This document shows positions 32,050 through 42,585 of a DNA stretch of 64,000 bases, in pieces; positions within the stretch are counted from its first letter, which is position 1; each line of letters starts with the position of its first letter. Under the pieces are notes generated by a model. The model was not told the DNA's origin and searched no databases. It worked only from the letters and a program-made list of their open reading frames with translations. This DNA is from Uranotaenia lowii (lineage: Eukaryota; Arthropoda; Insecta; Diptera; Culicidae), in contig NC_073693.1 of the NCBI RefSeq assembly GCF_029784155.1, positions 359,243,825 through 359,307,824 of the forward strand. Direction: 5' to 3'. The translations under genes were made by a program, and so were the position numbers.

Positions 32050-33085
32050 AAAAATATACTTAGCTTTGTGCTATCAGGCTGGTAGTATCAGGTTTTTTAA
32101 TGAAGAGCATTCCTGGAGGGAAACCATCCGAGTCAGGAATCGGGAATCTAACTGATAAGAATAATCAAAGATCGATCACACCAAATTCTTCCATCATTTC
32201 CTTGTTGAAAAGATCGTAGGTTCAGCAGTCCATTTCCTTCGCTTGGTATCCTAGGTCCACAGAGCAGTTTGGGAAAACATTTGATCGAAAATTTCTGCAG
32301 CTCACCCGTTTCGGGAATTGGGTATTATTTTTTCTCTACATCCACACGATTGTCCCTAAAAAGTCTTGAAATTTTCGGAGCCTCTGTCAAACGGGTCCTT
32401 CTTATAGCGTTGACTACTTAGATCTCCCTCTGTTTCTCATTCAAATAAACCTTAGAAGTCAAACAAATTTTAGCTTTTATGATTGTTTCAAAATGATTTG
32501 AAAGAGGAATAAGAGAGTGTTTTTGTATGCCTCCATCATGTTTGTAAAATGCCGCTATCCTAAAATAACAGGTTAAATAAAATGATGATATGATTTTGAT
32601 CATTAAAACTTTGAATTTAAGCTCTTATTAACACCTTTAGGGAGAATTGAAGATCTCATAACATATTTGATAAAGTTTCTATTATGAATGAACTGCCCTC
32701 GTTATATGGCAACCCTAACTTTTGTTTTATTCTATAAAATAATAAAAGAAATAGATTTTAATAAAACTTCAGCTTTGTCCTATGAAAGTTATCAGTTTCT
32801 ATTATTTCCAATGAAATTAAACGGAAAAATTGCCAAAAACAGAAATTTTGCCTAAAACATAAATAGGCGCATTTAGCCCGCACGGTTTGAGGTTCGGCTA
32901 TTTTGACAAAAGTTAGAATAAAATCGATTTCTCAAAAACTGAAGGAGATTTCAACATAAAAATTACTCCAATGTATAGAAAACAGATGACTGCACATATG
33001 TATATAGTTTTTGTACACATGTTCGATGTAATATTTGATTAAATCAGTGTTCTGCTTAGTAGGCGCATATAGCCCGCTTTTCCCC

Positions 33086-33748
33086 TACATATTTTTAACT
33101 TCTGGCTAAAGCGATAAGGGTATACGAATTGGACGATATTCGAAACCTTATTCATACATGCTGAAAGAATGCAAGAGAGCAAAGTTTTTTCTCTCAACGC
33201 ATGCGAACCGTTGCCAGCGACAATATTTGCTGCTTCTGTCATTGGACGATTCTTGCAAATACACCATCTGATTTTTAGTAATCTGGTTGCACTGCTGATC
33301 GCAGAGAGAACAACAAAGCTCTCATTTGACCCACGCGGGAGAAAAACAGGACTATACGTCTTCAAAATCTGCAAACATGGCGGACTTATTACCATAACCG
33401 ATTTAAACCATTTAAACCGACTAGGAGTAACGATTTTTACGACCTTTAATTTGCGTAAGTTGAAATTGCGATTTGCGGTGACGTTTTTCAAGACTTGAGT
33501 TATCATTTTTAAGGCGATTTTATGTTTGCTGGGTAGAAAGCGGTTCATAAGACGAATCTTATGAAAATTATAATTAAAATTTTCCTGAGTGTAGTATAAT
33601 TACAAACTTCAACCATTTTTTCGTAAATTTTGAAACATATTAACACAGACCCATAGCTTAAGAAAAGCATAGAATTTTGAGGTTTATTTTTGTTTAAATT
33701 GTTCCACGAATAACTGAGATATTTCAACTTATATGAAAAGTAGATAGG
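33086..33748. other. Unassigned repeat-like sequence
   Basis: A 169-codon minus frame (33039-33548) overlaps it but overlaps the MITE end as well and shows no domain, so I reject it as a gene. The stretch 33160-33400 has the complexity of an old element. Confidence 0.25.
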
Positions 33749-33750
33749 TA

Positions 33751-34728
33751 GGGGAGAATGAGGATACTTGATCCCTGGGGATACTTGATTCCTTAGCTAA
33801 ATCTCGAAACTGGAATGTCTTACAAAGATCAAATGTTCTAGAAAAATGTGCCAAAATGAGCAAAATAACAATGCTCGTAGTTTAAAAAATTTTAACAAAA
33901 TAATTGTTGAGTAATTGAACTTTGTTTGAAAAATTTCACAAAATGTAACTTGAAGATCTTTTTTCATCACTTTAAAATGTTCCTTACATGGGAAAATTAT
34001 GAAAAAAATATTTGTTCCAATGTATCAATCGTTCGAGCGTAGAATGAACTTAATAATGCCATATTTTCAAAGCAATGGAAAACTCTCAACTTTTTTCAGA
34101 AAAAGTTTTCTAAAATGTTGATTATGGGTATAATTGATCCCCTAGAGTTGGGTACAATTGATCCCCCTTCCAAACGGCATATTCTTCTTCTGAATTGATC
34201 GTTATGATTGCTGATCACGAAATTACTAATATTTATTCAAAAACTAATATTTATCAAACAATTGTCTGAAGAAAAGACCAAAAATAATTCATTTTCTCTA
34301 AATTATAAAAAAAAAATAGCGCCTTTAAGTATGCAATGTTATTAGCGTTAAGACAAAGTTATAGAATTTTCTTCTTATGTCTGCTATAAATTGTGAAATG
34401 AGAACAAACATGACCAAAATAGTAAATTAACATTCTATCTTGGGGTTTTGTTTGATTTTTATACAAGGATTAGGGCTTCCTGAATAAAAGATCAAGCCTC
34501 CTTCAATAGGGGATCAAGTCTCCCCTAACTTCAGAAAAATCGCAATTTTTTTACACCCACGAAAATGCTTCTAGTTCATCAACGGGTTCAAGTATCGTTC
34601 TAATTTTTGGAGCATAGAAACTTGAAGTTACAAGCTGTCAGAAAATGTCAAAGACGGCGAGTTGCTAAATTTTTCCAAAAAGATATGGTGAAAATAAGAA
34701 AAGGGGATCAAGTATCCCCACTCTCCCC
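33751..34728. mobile_element. 978-bp TA-flanked MITE with repeated GATCAAGT words
   Basis: Terminal inverted repeats GGGGAGAATGAGGATACTTG (left) and GGGGAGAGTGGGGATACTTG (right, inverted) are flanked by TA (33749-33750, 34729-34730). ACTTGATCCC/GGGATCAAGT recurs inside (about 33755, 33779, 34135, 34157, 34508, 34706). There is no coding frame. Confidence 0.8.
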
Positions 34729-34730
34729 TA

Positions 34731-35224
34731 TTGTAATAAAATTTCGAATTGTTGTAGTACTTTCCCAAACCCTCGTTTAGGCGGCGTGTATGTCTCATCA
34801 CTCTTACCTAACTTAGGACTTTTTTCTCAAAATATCATTTCCAGCTTTCTCATGTTTTTAAGCTTCTCTTAGGTGTAGCTATAGCTTTTGACTAACAGTT
34901 TTCATTGGTATAGATTGTTAGCTTACCATAATTCGAAAGATTCAGCGCAAAAAGTAAATAAAAATAACGAATGGCTTTAGTTTTATGCCGATTTTAGTAG
35001 ACTCCGGCGGGGTTGGGTACTAGAGGGGTTAAAGACAACATCAAATTTCTGAGATCTAACTAAAAAAAATTGATTCATTCGAGATTCATTTAATTTTTTT
35101 TTAAATTTTCGCAATAAGAAAAAAAAATCCTGATACTTTATTTTCCAATTAAAGAAAGGTTTTATCCACATCCACATTCAATATTGACTAATATTATCTA
35201 TTTTTTTTTTTTTCAAATTTCCAG
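34731..35224. other. Upstream intron of the MATH gene
   Basis: It ends in a long T tract and TTCAAATTTCCAG, the acceptor of the first visible MATH exon. No upstream exon of this gene was found in the window, so its donor lies further left or is hidden among the repeats. Confidence 0.45.
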
Positions 35225-35410
35225 CGAGTACGATAGCAACGTGATCACGATCTGCAACATTCGGGACCCGACGACCTCGATTGTGCTGTCGAAGCAGTAC
35301 ACCGACACGGTGGGCTCCCGGTGGCGCCTGAACGTATACCCCAAGGGCAACAACACCAATTACCGCTATCTGAGCACCTACGTAGAACTGTGTGACGGTG
35401 TCGCTGGAAG
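35225..35410 (+). CDS. MATH gene exon A: first half of MATH repeat 1
   Basis: Acceptor TTTCCAG at 35224, donor GTAGGA at 35411. It begins with one base that completes a split codon (phase 2) and reads EYDSNVITICN..., SRWRLNVYPKGNNTNYRYLS. The initiating part of the repeat is complete, so the previous exon probably ends just before the domain, as in exon D. Confidence 0.85.
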
Positions 35411-38400
35411 GTAGGAGAGTGTGGAGTTCCTTGAATTGAACTCTTAAAGATTTTTTTCTGGTTACAGATACCAGTACACAGTGGAACTGCTCCACAAGGA
35501 TGCCCACAAACAGGTCAAGTTCCAATCGGAGGACCACTTTCGGGTCGGTGAAATACGAGGCTATCAGAAGTTTATCCGCGTGAAGCGCGTCCTGGAAGAG
35601 GGCTACCTCAACGAGGACGGGTCAATCTTTATCCGGCTGTCGATTAGGCCGGCTACGTTGGCGCTTCGTTGCCAATTTCAGGAAGAGTACCAAACCATCA
35701 AAGAGGAACGGATTTTGTTCCAGTTCAACAGCCAGTTGAGTCAACACTTGACGAGGATCAGGAATCTGAGAGACGAGAATGCGGCCCTACAGGCAATCGC
35801 CTATCCGGAATTCAATTCGAATGTTTTTGTGATGCGAAACTTCAGCGAGCTGCGGCAGGGGGATGAAGATGTGTGTTCGGATAATAGCTACGACGATCTG
35901 GGATGCTGTTGGCGTCTTATTGTGTACGCCAATGGCGATAATGAAGCGAGGGGTGAATGGTTGAGTGTGTATCTAAGATTGCTAGAAGGAATTCCCGGAA
36001 GGTAAGATAGTAAGACAAGATAGACTTCCACCAAAACTTAAACGTACCCATTTACAGCTACGAATACTGCATAGAGCTGCTGAACAACGACCCTGCCAAA
36101 ACGGTTCGCATGGAAGGGACACAAACTTTTGAAATTCAGGAACGCTTCGGATGGTCCCAGTTTGCCAAACTGGAAATGATCTGCCAAAACGGGTTCGTCA
36201 ACGAGGAACACGATTCGCTGTACTTCCGGTTTTCGTTGAGGCCCCAGAACTACAAGGCCAAATGTGAGCTACAGCAGTTACTGCGTGTGGACGCGAAAAA
36301 GGAAATCGAATCCCTTAAAAGGTAACTCTTCTAAAACCAAATGTTAAACTCCGATTCATATAGCAATTTTTTTCCTATTTCTATCTAGAGAACTAATACC
36401 GGCATTCAGTACGATTACTTACAAGCTGAAAAATTTCACCGAACTGCAGCAGAAGGAGGGCTTCGTATATTCGGATCCGCTGGTCGATGACCTCGGGTTC
36501 GCCTGGCGGTTGCTGATCTACGCGAACGGGCACAACGAGGGCCACGACTGCCACGTGAGCATCTATCTGGTGCTGTTCGAGGGCGTCTCCGGAAGGTGAG
36601 TTTTAACTGTAATGAACCATAAAAAATGCTATATGAAGGTTCATCAGAAATATTTTTACATTAAAACACTCGACATTTTAACACAAACTACCATAAAGCT
36701 GAAACGAGCAAAACTATTTTCGAATAAGATAGAGTAATATTTTCCGAGTAAAAAGTGGCTCCAGAGATCAGCTAAAATTTAACAAAGCCCATTTTTGTGC
36801 AAAAGAGGTAGTAAAAGTCCAATGCCTTTTTAGCAAATCTCTGTGCCAAAAACGCGCTGAAAAGTGTTCTGTACCAAAGATGATATGATTGGAAAAGCAC
36901 TACTGGCATGAAGATTCGGGCTCCCATGCAAAATGATGCATACATTCAAGATGCATCCCACTACATTCAAGCGAAACAAGAAAAACATTTTATGGGATTT
37001 TCCTCCTATTGGATAGTTCATCCCAGAAAAAAATGTGAGAATCGAACGCACTGCAACATCTCGTCTCTGCTTGCCAGTCCGATATCTTATCCAGTGCATC
37101 ATCTGAGTCGGTTAAAAAACGAAAATTTGTTGTCCTTCTGCCATTGTCAATTACCAAAAAAAGGCACTGCATTGGCCGTCTGCGAAATTTCAAGTCCGAC
37201 ATAGAATCTTATACCGATAATTCCACCTCCAAAGAAGTTTATTATTGAAGTAGAGTCTGATTTGTGAGTGTAATGGTCAGGCTCGATTACCGTGCAAAAA
37301 ATTGAACAAAAATTCCACAAAAGTTTTTGGTTCGTTCTTAATGCGTTTCATTAAATTAAGCAGAGTTTTCATTTATTCTTCTAGTTCCCATCTAACAGAA
37401 ACTCGGCTTTTCTAATAACTCTCATACTACATGTTCAGTTTTACCCGTAATTTTGATAAAGGCATATGACCCTATTACGTAAAAATTTAATAGCCAGACT
37501 TGGACAGCCAGACAAAAAGCTCTTTTTTATTCTAAATATCACTTTTGAATTCACTTTTCTTCAAAGCTTTTTCAAACTTAAAATCGATACATTTTGAATG
37601 TGATGGGAAGTATTTGAGAAACATGAGCTATCAAAGAAAGAAAGAACATAAGCCGTAAATATCAGATATTTCTCGAAAAGATACAACGACTCACCGGCAG
37701 GAACTTAAACCCGTAATTTCCGCAAGTGCTTGCCGGTGAGCCGTTGTATCTTTTTCGAGAAATTTATGATATTTACGTTTGTCGACAGGGGACCTATATT
37801 CGGGTGACGGGTTTATTTCCTGGGAGGCCCCGTTACATCAAAAACGGGTGACGCTCTCTGTCTTAAGTAAACCGCTCAGTTTAGCCACACGTTGCAAATC
37901 TTTGAGTTCTTCCTCTTTATTTTGTCGCTCTGAGAATTTCCTTGGGCCTGGCTAGTAAAACTACCAAAATAAGCGTGGCAACGATCGTGTCAAAGCTTGA
38001 GAGAATCTAGTAGCATTGGTTTGGTTTGCTTGTGGCAACAACAACATGGTGATCGGTGGATCGCTCTTCACCCATCGACCAGCACATAAGGTCACTTGGG
38101 CATCCCGAGATGGCCGAACAGATAGTCAAATTGACCCCATCTGCATCAGCCGAAAGTGGAGAAGGAGTCTTCTTGATGTCCGCAACAAACGAAGCGCAGA
38201 CATTGCATCTGACCATCACCTCGTCCTTGGTGAGATACCGCCGGTTGGAAAATCCAGAGGTGAAAAGGGTATACGTTGAACAGCTTAGAATTCCTCGAGC
38301 CTCGGAATTGCCGACAGACGGAACAGTCGAAGAACAGTGGTGTGGAATAAAAAATGCCTTTATCACGACGAGCCATGGTACTCTCGGTAAAGTTTGTGGA

Positions 38401-41400
38401 AGAAGGAGTGAATGGAAGTCGGATGAAACTTGGAGGATGGTCGATGATCGGAGAAAGGTAAAAGTCGGAATTGAGCAGGCATGTACCGGGTCAGCCAAAG
38501 CAGCTGCCCGCTTACGATATGCGGATCTGGAAAAGGCAGTTAAACGAGCTTGTAGACTAGACAAGAGAGCCTATATAAACTCCCAAGCCGAAGAGGGAGA
38601 AAGAGCCGCCGTTAATGGAGATATCCGATTACTTTATGACTTTTCTCACTGCCTTAGTGGTGCAAGGATTAATGCAAGAATGCCGCTGAAAGACCGAGCA
38701 GGTCAGTCATTGGCCGATTGAACAGATCAGCTCAAACGATGGACTGAGCACTTTGAACAACTCTTCCGAGTCACGAATAGCGATGGCCAACAGAACTCGC
38801 AGCTCGTAGCGCCAACTGTAAGTCGCATTAATGGCGTAAACTCTTAAGCGCCCTTGCTGGCTCAAATAGAAGCGGCAATCAAAAGCATGAAATTCAACAA
38901 AGCGCCTGGGATCGATTGCATCCCTGCTGAAATGCTGAAAGCCGTCCCTGCCTTGTCGGCACAAATGTTGCACCGTCTTTTGCTGACATCTGGGATACTG
39001 CAGCATTCCAGGCCGACTGGATGAAGGGTATCCTCGTAAAGGTCCCCAAGAAAGGAGAGTACGGTAACTGGCGAGGCATAACATTGATCTGTACAACCCT
39101 CAAAGTACTCTGCGAAGTGATCCTGAACAGGATCCAGGAGAAAATCGACGCTACACTCCAATGGCAACAAGCTGGAATTCGATCCGGATGATCATGTGTG
39201 GACCACATTACAACGCTACGAATAATACTGGAACAAATCAACGAGCTCCAGGACTCTCTTCTACTGGTACTCATTGATTTCGAAAAAGCATTTGACCGAC
39301 TTAACCACGAAAACATCTGAGATGCTCTAAGACGACGAGGGGTCCCAGAGAAACTTGTCCATCTCATCGAAGCACAGTACGAGGCATTTTCGTGGACGGT
39401 GTCTTTTCCGAACCAATCCCGGTAACAGCTGGAGTGAGACAAGGATGTATTTTATCGCCGCTGCTTTTTCTTAGCGTAATGGATGAGATCTTGACTGGAT
39501 CGACCGAGGACTGCCGCGGAATCCTTCAGCAATTGAGCAACTGAACGACCTTGACCTGGCAGACGATATTGTTTTGCTCGCCCAAACACAACAAGATATG
39601 CAGAGCAAACTCGACGACCTCACCGAAAGCTCCAAGGCAGCAGGTCTCAAAATCAATGTCGGGAAGACCAAGTCGATGGAAATCAACACAGAAAATCGTT
39701 CCAATTTCGTGGTAGCTGGACAACAGGTTGAGACAGTGGAGTGCTTCCAGTATCTTGGTAGCCAGATTACGCCTGATGGTGGTACCAAGAAGGACATCGA
39801 AACCCGGATCAGAAAAGCCCGATTTGCGTTTGCGAATCTCCGAAACATCTTACGCTCACGCCAGATCTCACTACGAACTAAGATCCGAATCTTCAACTCA
39901 AACGCTCTTGGCGGCGAAGTCTAGCCGCTGAAATCCGCACAGTTGACGAGAACCTTGGCTGGCAGCAAGTGAAGACGCTGGCTCCGGATCGCCAGCAGTG
40001 GAGATCTTTTATCTCAGCCCTATGCGTCGGTCAATCGGCGCCGGACCCTTAGGTGGTAGCTAGGGGAAATAGTAGTGCATTAGACGAAAAGGAGCGCCCA
40101 AGATCTTGGAAGTCAATGATTGGTTCATCATTTGCTACACGTGGTCTCGAGTCTCGTCGATTAAAGGAGTAGCGTATTCGTTTGAAATATCGAAAAAAGC
40201 AGACACTATCGCATGACGGTTAATTTCATCCAGCTGCAAGGGGAGCTGCAAGGAAGGAAAGTTGTGTTGTTGGAAACGTTTAGTATCAAGCCTCTTGAGA
40301 GCCTGTCCGTTTAAAGGGTGTCCACGATGAAATTGCGACACACAAAATTGATTCGCAAAATACGAGTTTTCATCCGATTGCCATCAAATTTTAAGGGATT
40401 GAAAAACAACTATTAAACGTCTTTTACCATTTTACTCGTATTTAATTTACAGTCATACGCAAATGTCCGCACCTTGGCCTTAACCCCGGCCATAAGATTC
40501 TGCACAACCTGTGAATCAACCGTTTTTTTGCATGTAAACCCATACTTTCTTCAGTTCCTCGACTGGCTTCACTACCTTAGGTCGTCTAAGAAGGTGCTGC
40601 TTCATAATCGCCCAGTACTTCTCGATGGGGCGGAGCTCCGGAGTGTTGGGTGGGAGGGTGGAATATTTTCGGCCCAAAGTTGACCTAATTGTCCGCATAC
40701 CACTACGTCCTTGGAGTAGTATCTAGAGTAAATCTAGAAGGTTAGAAGATTGTTTGGACGTTGTGGCCCTTCAGGAGAGCAAGCAGCCGCTTCTGGAAGC
40801 ACTCTTCCATGTACAACTGTCCGTTCATCGGGTCCTGGGTCACGAAAGGTGCATTCCGCTTCCCGGACGTACAGATGGCTTACCAAATCAGGAATTTATT
40901 CGCAAATTTGTACATTTTCTGAGAGCTGACATGCTCCGTAATGCTGAGCTTATCCTTGGCCGTGAAAAACAGGTGGCCGGAGATCTGTTTGAAGTTGGCC
41001 TTCACGTATGTTTCGTCGTCCATGATGCAGCATTCAACTTTCGTCAGCACGTTTAGGTGCAACTTTCTGGCACGGGTTTTGGCGGACTTGTTTTGCTTCT
41101 CGTCCCGATCAGTGGCCTTTTGTACTTTGAACGTTCGAAGCCCAGCCCTAGTTTTGGCCTTCTGAACAAAACTTCGGCTTAGGTGCGGCTTCTTAGCCAC
41201 ATCCCGAACGGAGGCGTTCGTGTTTCGTCTGAAGGCCCCAACTACGCGGTTGTGATTTTTGGTGTTGTACGGAAAACTTTTTCCTTCACTTCTGGGCTTC
41301 CGATCGGTGGTCAATTGTTTTTCGAACCACTCAATCACTCGCGACACCGTGGAATTCGCGATTTCCAACGTTTCAGCGATGGAACGATGCGAGAGTTTCC

Positions 41401-42585
41401 GCATTTTCGCAAGTTTTGATCACACGACTTTAAAAATTGCAGGATGTAAACAATGCACTATCAACTAACTCCACCCAAAATTTCATTAAATTCTACCCAA
41501 CGATTTAAAAGTTAGAGCAATTTCATAGTGTGGCAATTCTGTCGTGGACAACCTTTAATTTTTTTACTGGTTTGTTCGATGCGAATCCCTGGCCAGATGA
41601 AAGAAATTTCTCGAACCACGTGGACCAATGGTGACCTGGGTTCCCTTCGTTTTTAACGGCGACTCTTGCGTGACTAGACCTTCAATTCCAGTTGCTTCTG
41701 ATGAGATTTCCTACGGATGTGAGAGATGGTTTCGCCTTGATCCCGGTTCCTTTCATCCACCGGAACCTTTTGCCAAACCGCTAGTCGAGACAGAGAGGGA
41801 GAAAAGAAGAAAAATGGAGACAAAGAGTCCTAAGGCCGTCTGCCGTAAGGAAAAGCTCAGCATAATCCGGAGCTCCTTGCTCTTACTCTTCTTGGTGCTC
41901 TTTTGGTGTCTATTTGTTTCCTGCCACTTTTTCCTTATTTCCGCGTTGGCTCGTTTGCCACAATTGCTAATAAGTATGAAATGTATGTGGGTTAATCTTG
42001 ACATTCCTCGGCGTCCAAAGAATGCTGTGTTCTTCAACAAGAGGAACTTTTCATCACGACTTGTTTCTTCCGTGGTCAGAGAACGAATGATGGTCTGGTT
42101 ATGACGAGTTTAAGGTTACCTACTAATGAACTGATTGAGCTTTGTTGGATTTATTTTAAGGGATTCTGTATTACTCAGGTAAAGAGTGGCTCCAGAGAGT
42201 GTTAAATCTGTAAAAGCGCACTTTTGTCCATTTTTTCTGTAAAATAATCCAGAATATAAGAAAGATCGGAAGTTTCTTGTAGATATTTTCATCTCGTTAT
42301 GTGCTTTCTATTTTTTTTTTTCTCAGCCGCTTTGAATACCGTGTAGAGCTGCTGCACCAGAACCCCCTCGCCAACATCAAGATGGAGGGCGTCAACGTGT
42401 TCAAGTTGAAGAAAATCTGGGGCTGGCCGACGTACATCCACCACGAGCGGCTACGAGACGAGGGCTACTTGGCCGCGGACGATTCGCTCGAGTTCCGGCT
42501 CTCAATCTGCCCACCGGACATGAAACTCAAGTGCCAGTACCAGCAGCAGTTCATCCGGAAGCTGAAGGAAGCATCGCAAAAGTGA
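35225..42585 (+). CDS. Host gene with three tandem TRIM37-like MATH domains (3' part)
   Basis: MATH domains bind peptide motifs in partner proteins, as in TRAFs, TRIM37 and USP7. Exons: 35225-35410, 35468-36001, 36058-36321, 36389-36595 and 42327-42585 (stop TGA). All introns, including the one before the first exon, are phase 2. Each MATH repeat starts with FNSNV/FSTIT-like strand 1, then (D)LG..WRL.(V/I)Y.NG, then (Y)EY..ELL, and ends R.S(I/L)RP...KC. Each is cut by an intron at the same place (G-AG|). Dense charged helices (for example QFQEEYQTIKEERILFQF and QLLRVDAKKEIESLKR) link the repeats and probably form coiled coils. The similarity is closest, from memory, to the TRIM37 MATH domain. 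No RING or B-box is seen, but the 5' exons are missing. The last intron is 5.7 kb and full of transposons, yet the splice sites are intact. Confidence 0.85.
35468..36001 (+). CDS. MATH gene exon B: second half of MATH 1, linker, first half of MATH 2
   Basis: Acceptor GGTTACAG, donor GTAAGA at 36002. It encodes YQYTVELLHKD...SIRPATLALRCQF, a helical linker rich in Glu/Gln/Arg, then FNSNVFVMRNFSELRQ...CCWRLIVYANGDNE. It lacks the intron that separates repeats 2 and 3, showing intron loss or gain between repeats. Confidence 0.88.
36058..36321 (+). CDS. MATH gene exon C: second half of MATH 2 and linker
   Basis: Acceptor CATTTACAG, donor GTAACT at 36322. It reads YEYCIELLNNDPAKTVRMEG..., FRFSLRPQNYKAKCEL, then a charged helix. 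Phase 2 at both ends. Confidence 0.86.
36389..36595 (+). CDS. MATH gene exon D: first half of MATH 3
   Basis: Acceptor TTTCTATCTAG, donor GTGAGT at 36596. It reads ELIPAFSTITYKLKNFTEL..., DLGFAWRLLIYANGHNEGHDC. Its boundaries correspond to exon A of repeat 1. Confidence 0.86.
37608..37776. repeat. Two SINE family-1 fragments head to head (inverted repeat)
   Basis: The minus-strand copy (37608-37725) carries the same body and a B box-like GGGTTTAAGTTCC as the SINE at 4414. A plus-strand tail fragment (37728-37776) restarts at GCCGGTGAGCCGTTGTATC. The arms pair over about 50 nt around a loop of about 30 nt. Confidence 0.6.
38016..40060 (+). pseudogene. Decayed LINE ORF2 (RT region, RTE-like) in the MATH intron
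   Basis: The linker before the RT is open from 38056 to 38721 (221 codons). RT motifs follow in broken frames: SMKFNKAPGIDCIPAEML (about 38880-38940), LIDFEKAFDR (about 39270-39300), then DLADDIVLLAQTQQDMQSKLDDL (about 39550-39620), KINVGKTKSMEI and FQYLGSQIT (to 39924). Many stops and frameshifts; the endonuclease is missing. The ADD and the KINxxKTK style resemble RTE-type elements. No target duplication found. Confidence 0.75.
40314..41555 (-). mobile_element. Degraded DD37E-like mariner in the MATH intron
   Basis: The termini AAGGGTGTCCACGATG (left) and AAGGTTGTCCACGACAG (right, inverted) continue with similarity to GAATTGCCACAC, flanked by TA at 40312-40313 and 41556-41557. At 1242 bp, size is normal for the family. 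The transposase is minus-strand and broken. Confidence 0.88.
40516..41404 (-). pseudogene. Broken DD37E-like transposase
   Basis: From 41404 the frame gives HTH motifs (HRSIAETLEIANSTVSRVI, SVRDVAKKPHLSRSFV) and the first catalytic Asp in CIMDDETYVKANF. A stop at 40880 after FLIW is followed in frame by more homologous sequence (NGQLYMEECFQKRLL). The block with the second Asp is scrambled. The last block (40698-40516) has PPNTPELRPIEKYWAIMKQ with the catalytic Glu. It is a separate family from the copies at 8686 and 15368, judging by its different TIRs. Confidence 0.85.
42327..42585 (+). CDS. MATH gene terminal exon E: second half of MATH 3
   Basis: Acceptor TTTTTCTCAG. It reads RFEYRVELLHQNPLANIKMEG..., FRLSICPPDMKLKCQYQ and ends at TGA 42583-42585. 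The homology to exons B and C and the retained phase (G-AG|C) show that it continues exon D across the 5.7-kb intron. Confidence 0.87.

Larger units (their letters stand above)
29610..32430 (-). mobile_element. Retroposon-like insertion bounded by a 25-bp direct repeat
   Basis: A perfect 25-bp repeat beginning TGTTTCTCATTCAAATAAAC occurs at 29585-29609 and 32431-32455, as expected of a target-primed insertion. Its left end has AGCTTAGCTTAGCTTAACTT, a tandem motif resembling the 3' tail of some mosquito LINEs, which suggests minus orientation. The left 300 bp and right 330 bp look like old LINE sequence. The centre holds a MITE (30624-31613) and a foldback (31829-32049). No ORF survives. Confidence 0.5.
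29327..33085. mobile_element. TA-flanked MITE split by a 2.8-kb insertion
   Basis: The left terminus (29327) begins GGGAAAAGG and then has CGGGTTAAATGCGCCTAC. The inverted right terminus (ending 33085) reads GGGGAAAAGCGGGCTATATGCGCCTAC. TA lies on both sides (29325-29326, 33086-33087). A further copy of the subterminal motif (GGCGCATTTAGCCCGC) lies at about 32866-32881. Removing the insertion (29610-32430 plus one 25-bp repeat) leaves about 0.9 kb, a normal MITE size. The left end has a small extra insert between its two motifs. Confidence 0.6.
36596..42326 (+). other. 5.7-kb last intron of the MATH gene, filled with transposons
   Basis: Donor GTGAGT and acceptor TTTTTCTCAG are intact. Contents: unassigned DNA 36600-37600, head-to-head SINE pair 37608-37776, decayed LINE 38016-40060, degraded mariner 40314-41555, and unassigned DNA to the acceptor. 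Short similar stretches (AAGTGGCTCCAGAGA) occur near both ends, at about 36751 and 42185. Confidence 0.7.

Noticed and set aside
33039..33548. 169-codon minus-strand frame
   Set aside because: It crosses the end of a MITE, has no domain and lies in repeat-like sequence; length alone is not evidence.
41628..42104. 158-codon plus-strand frame before the last MATH exon
   Set aside because: Lies within the intron, no recognisable domain; the hydrophobic stretch comes from T-rich low complexity.
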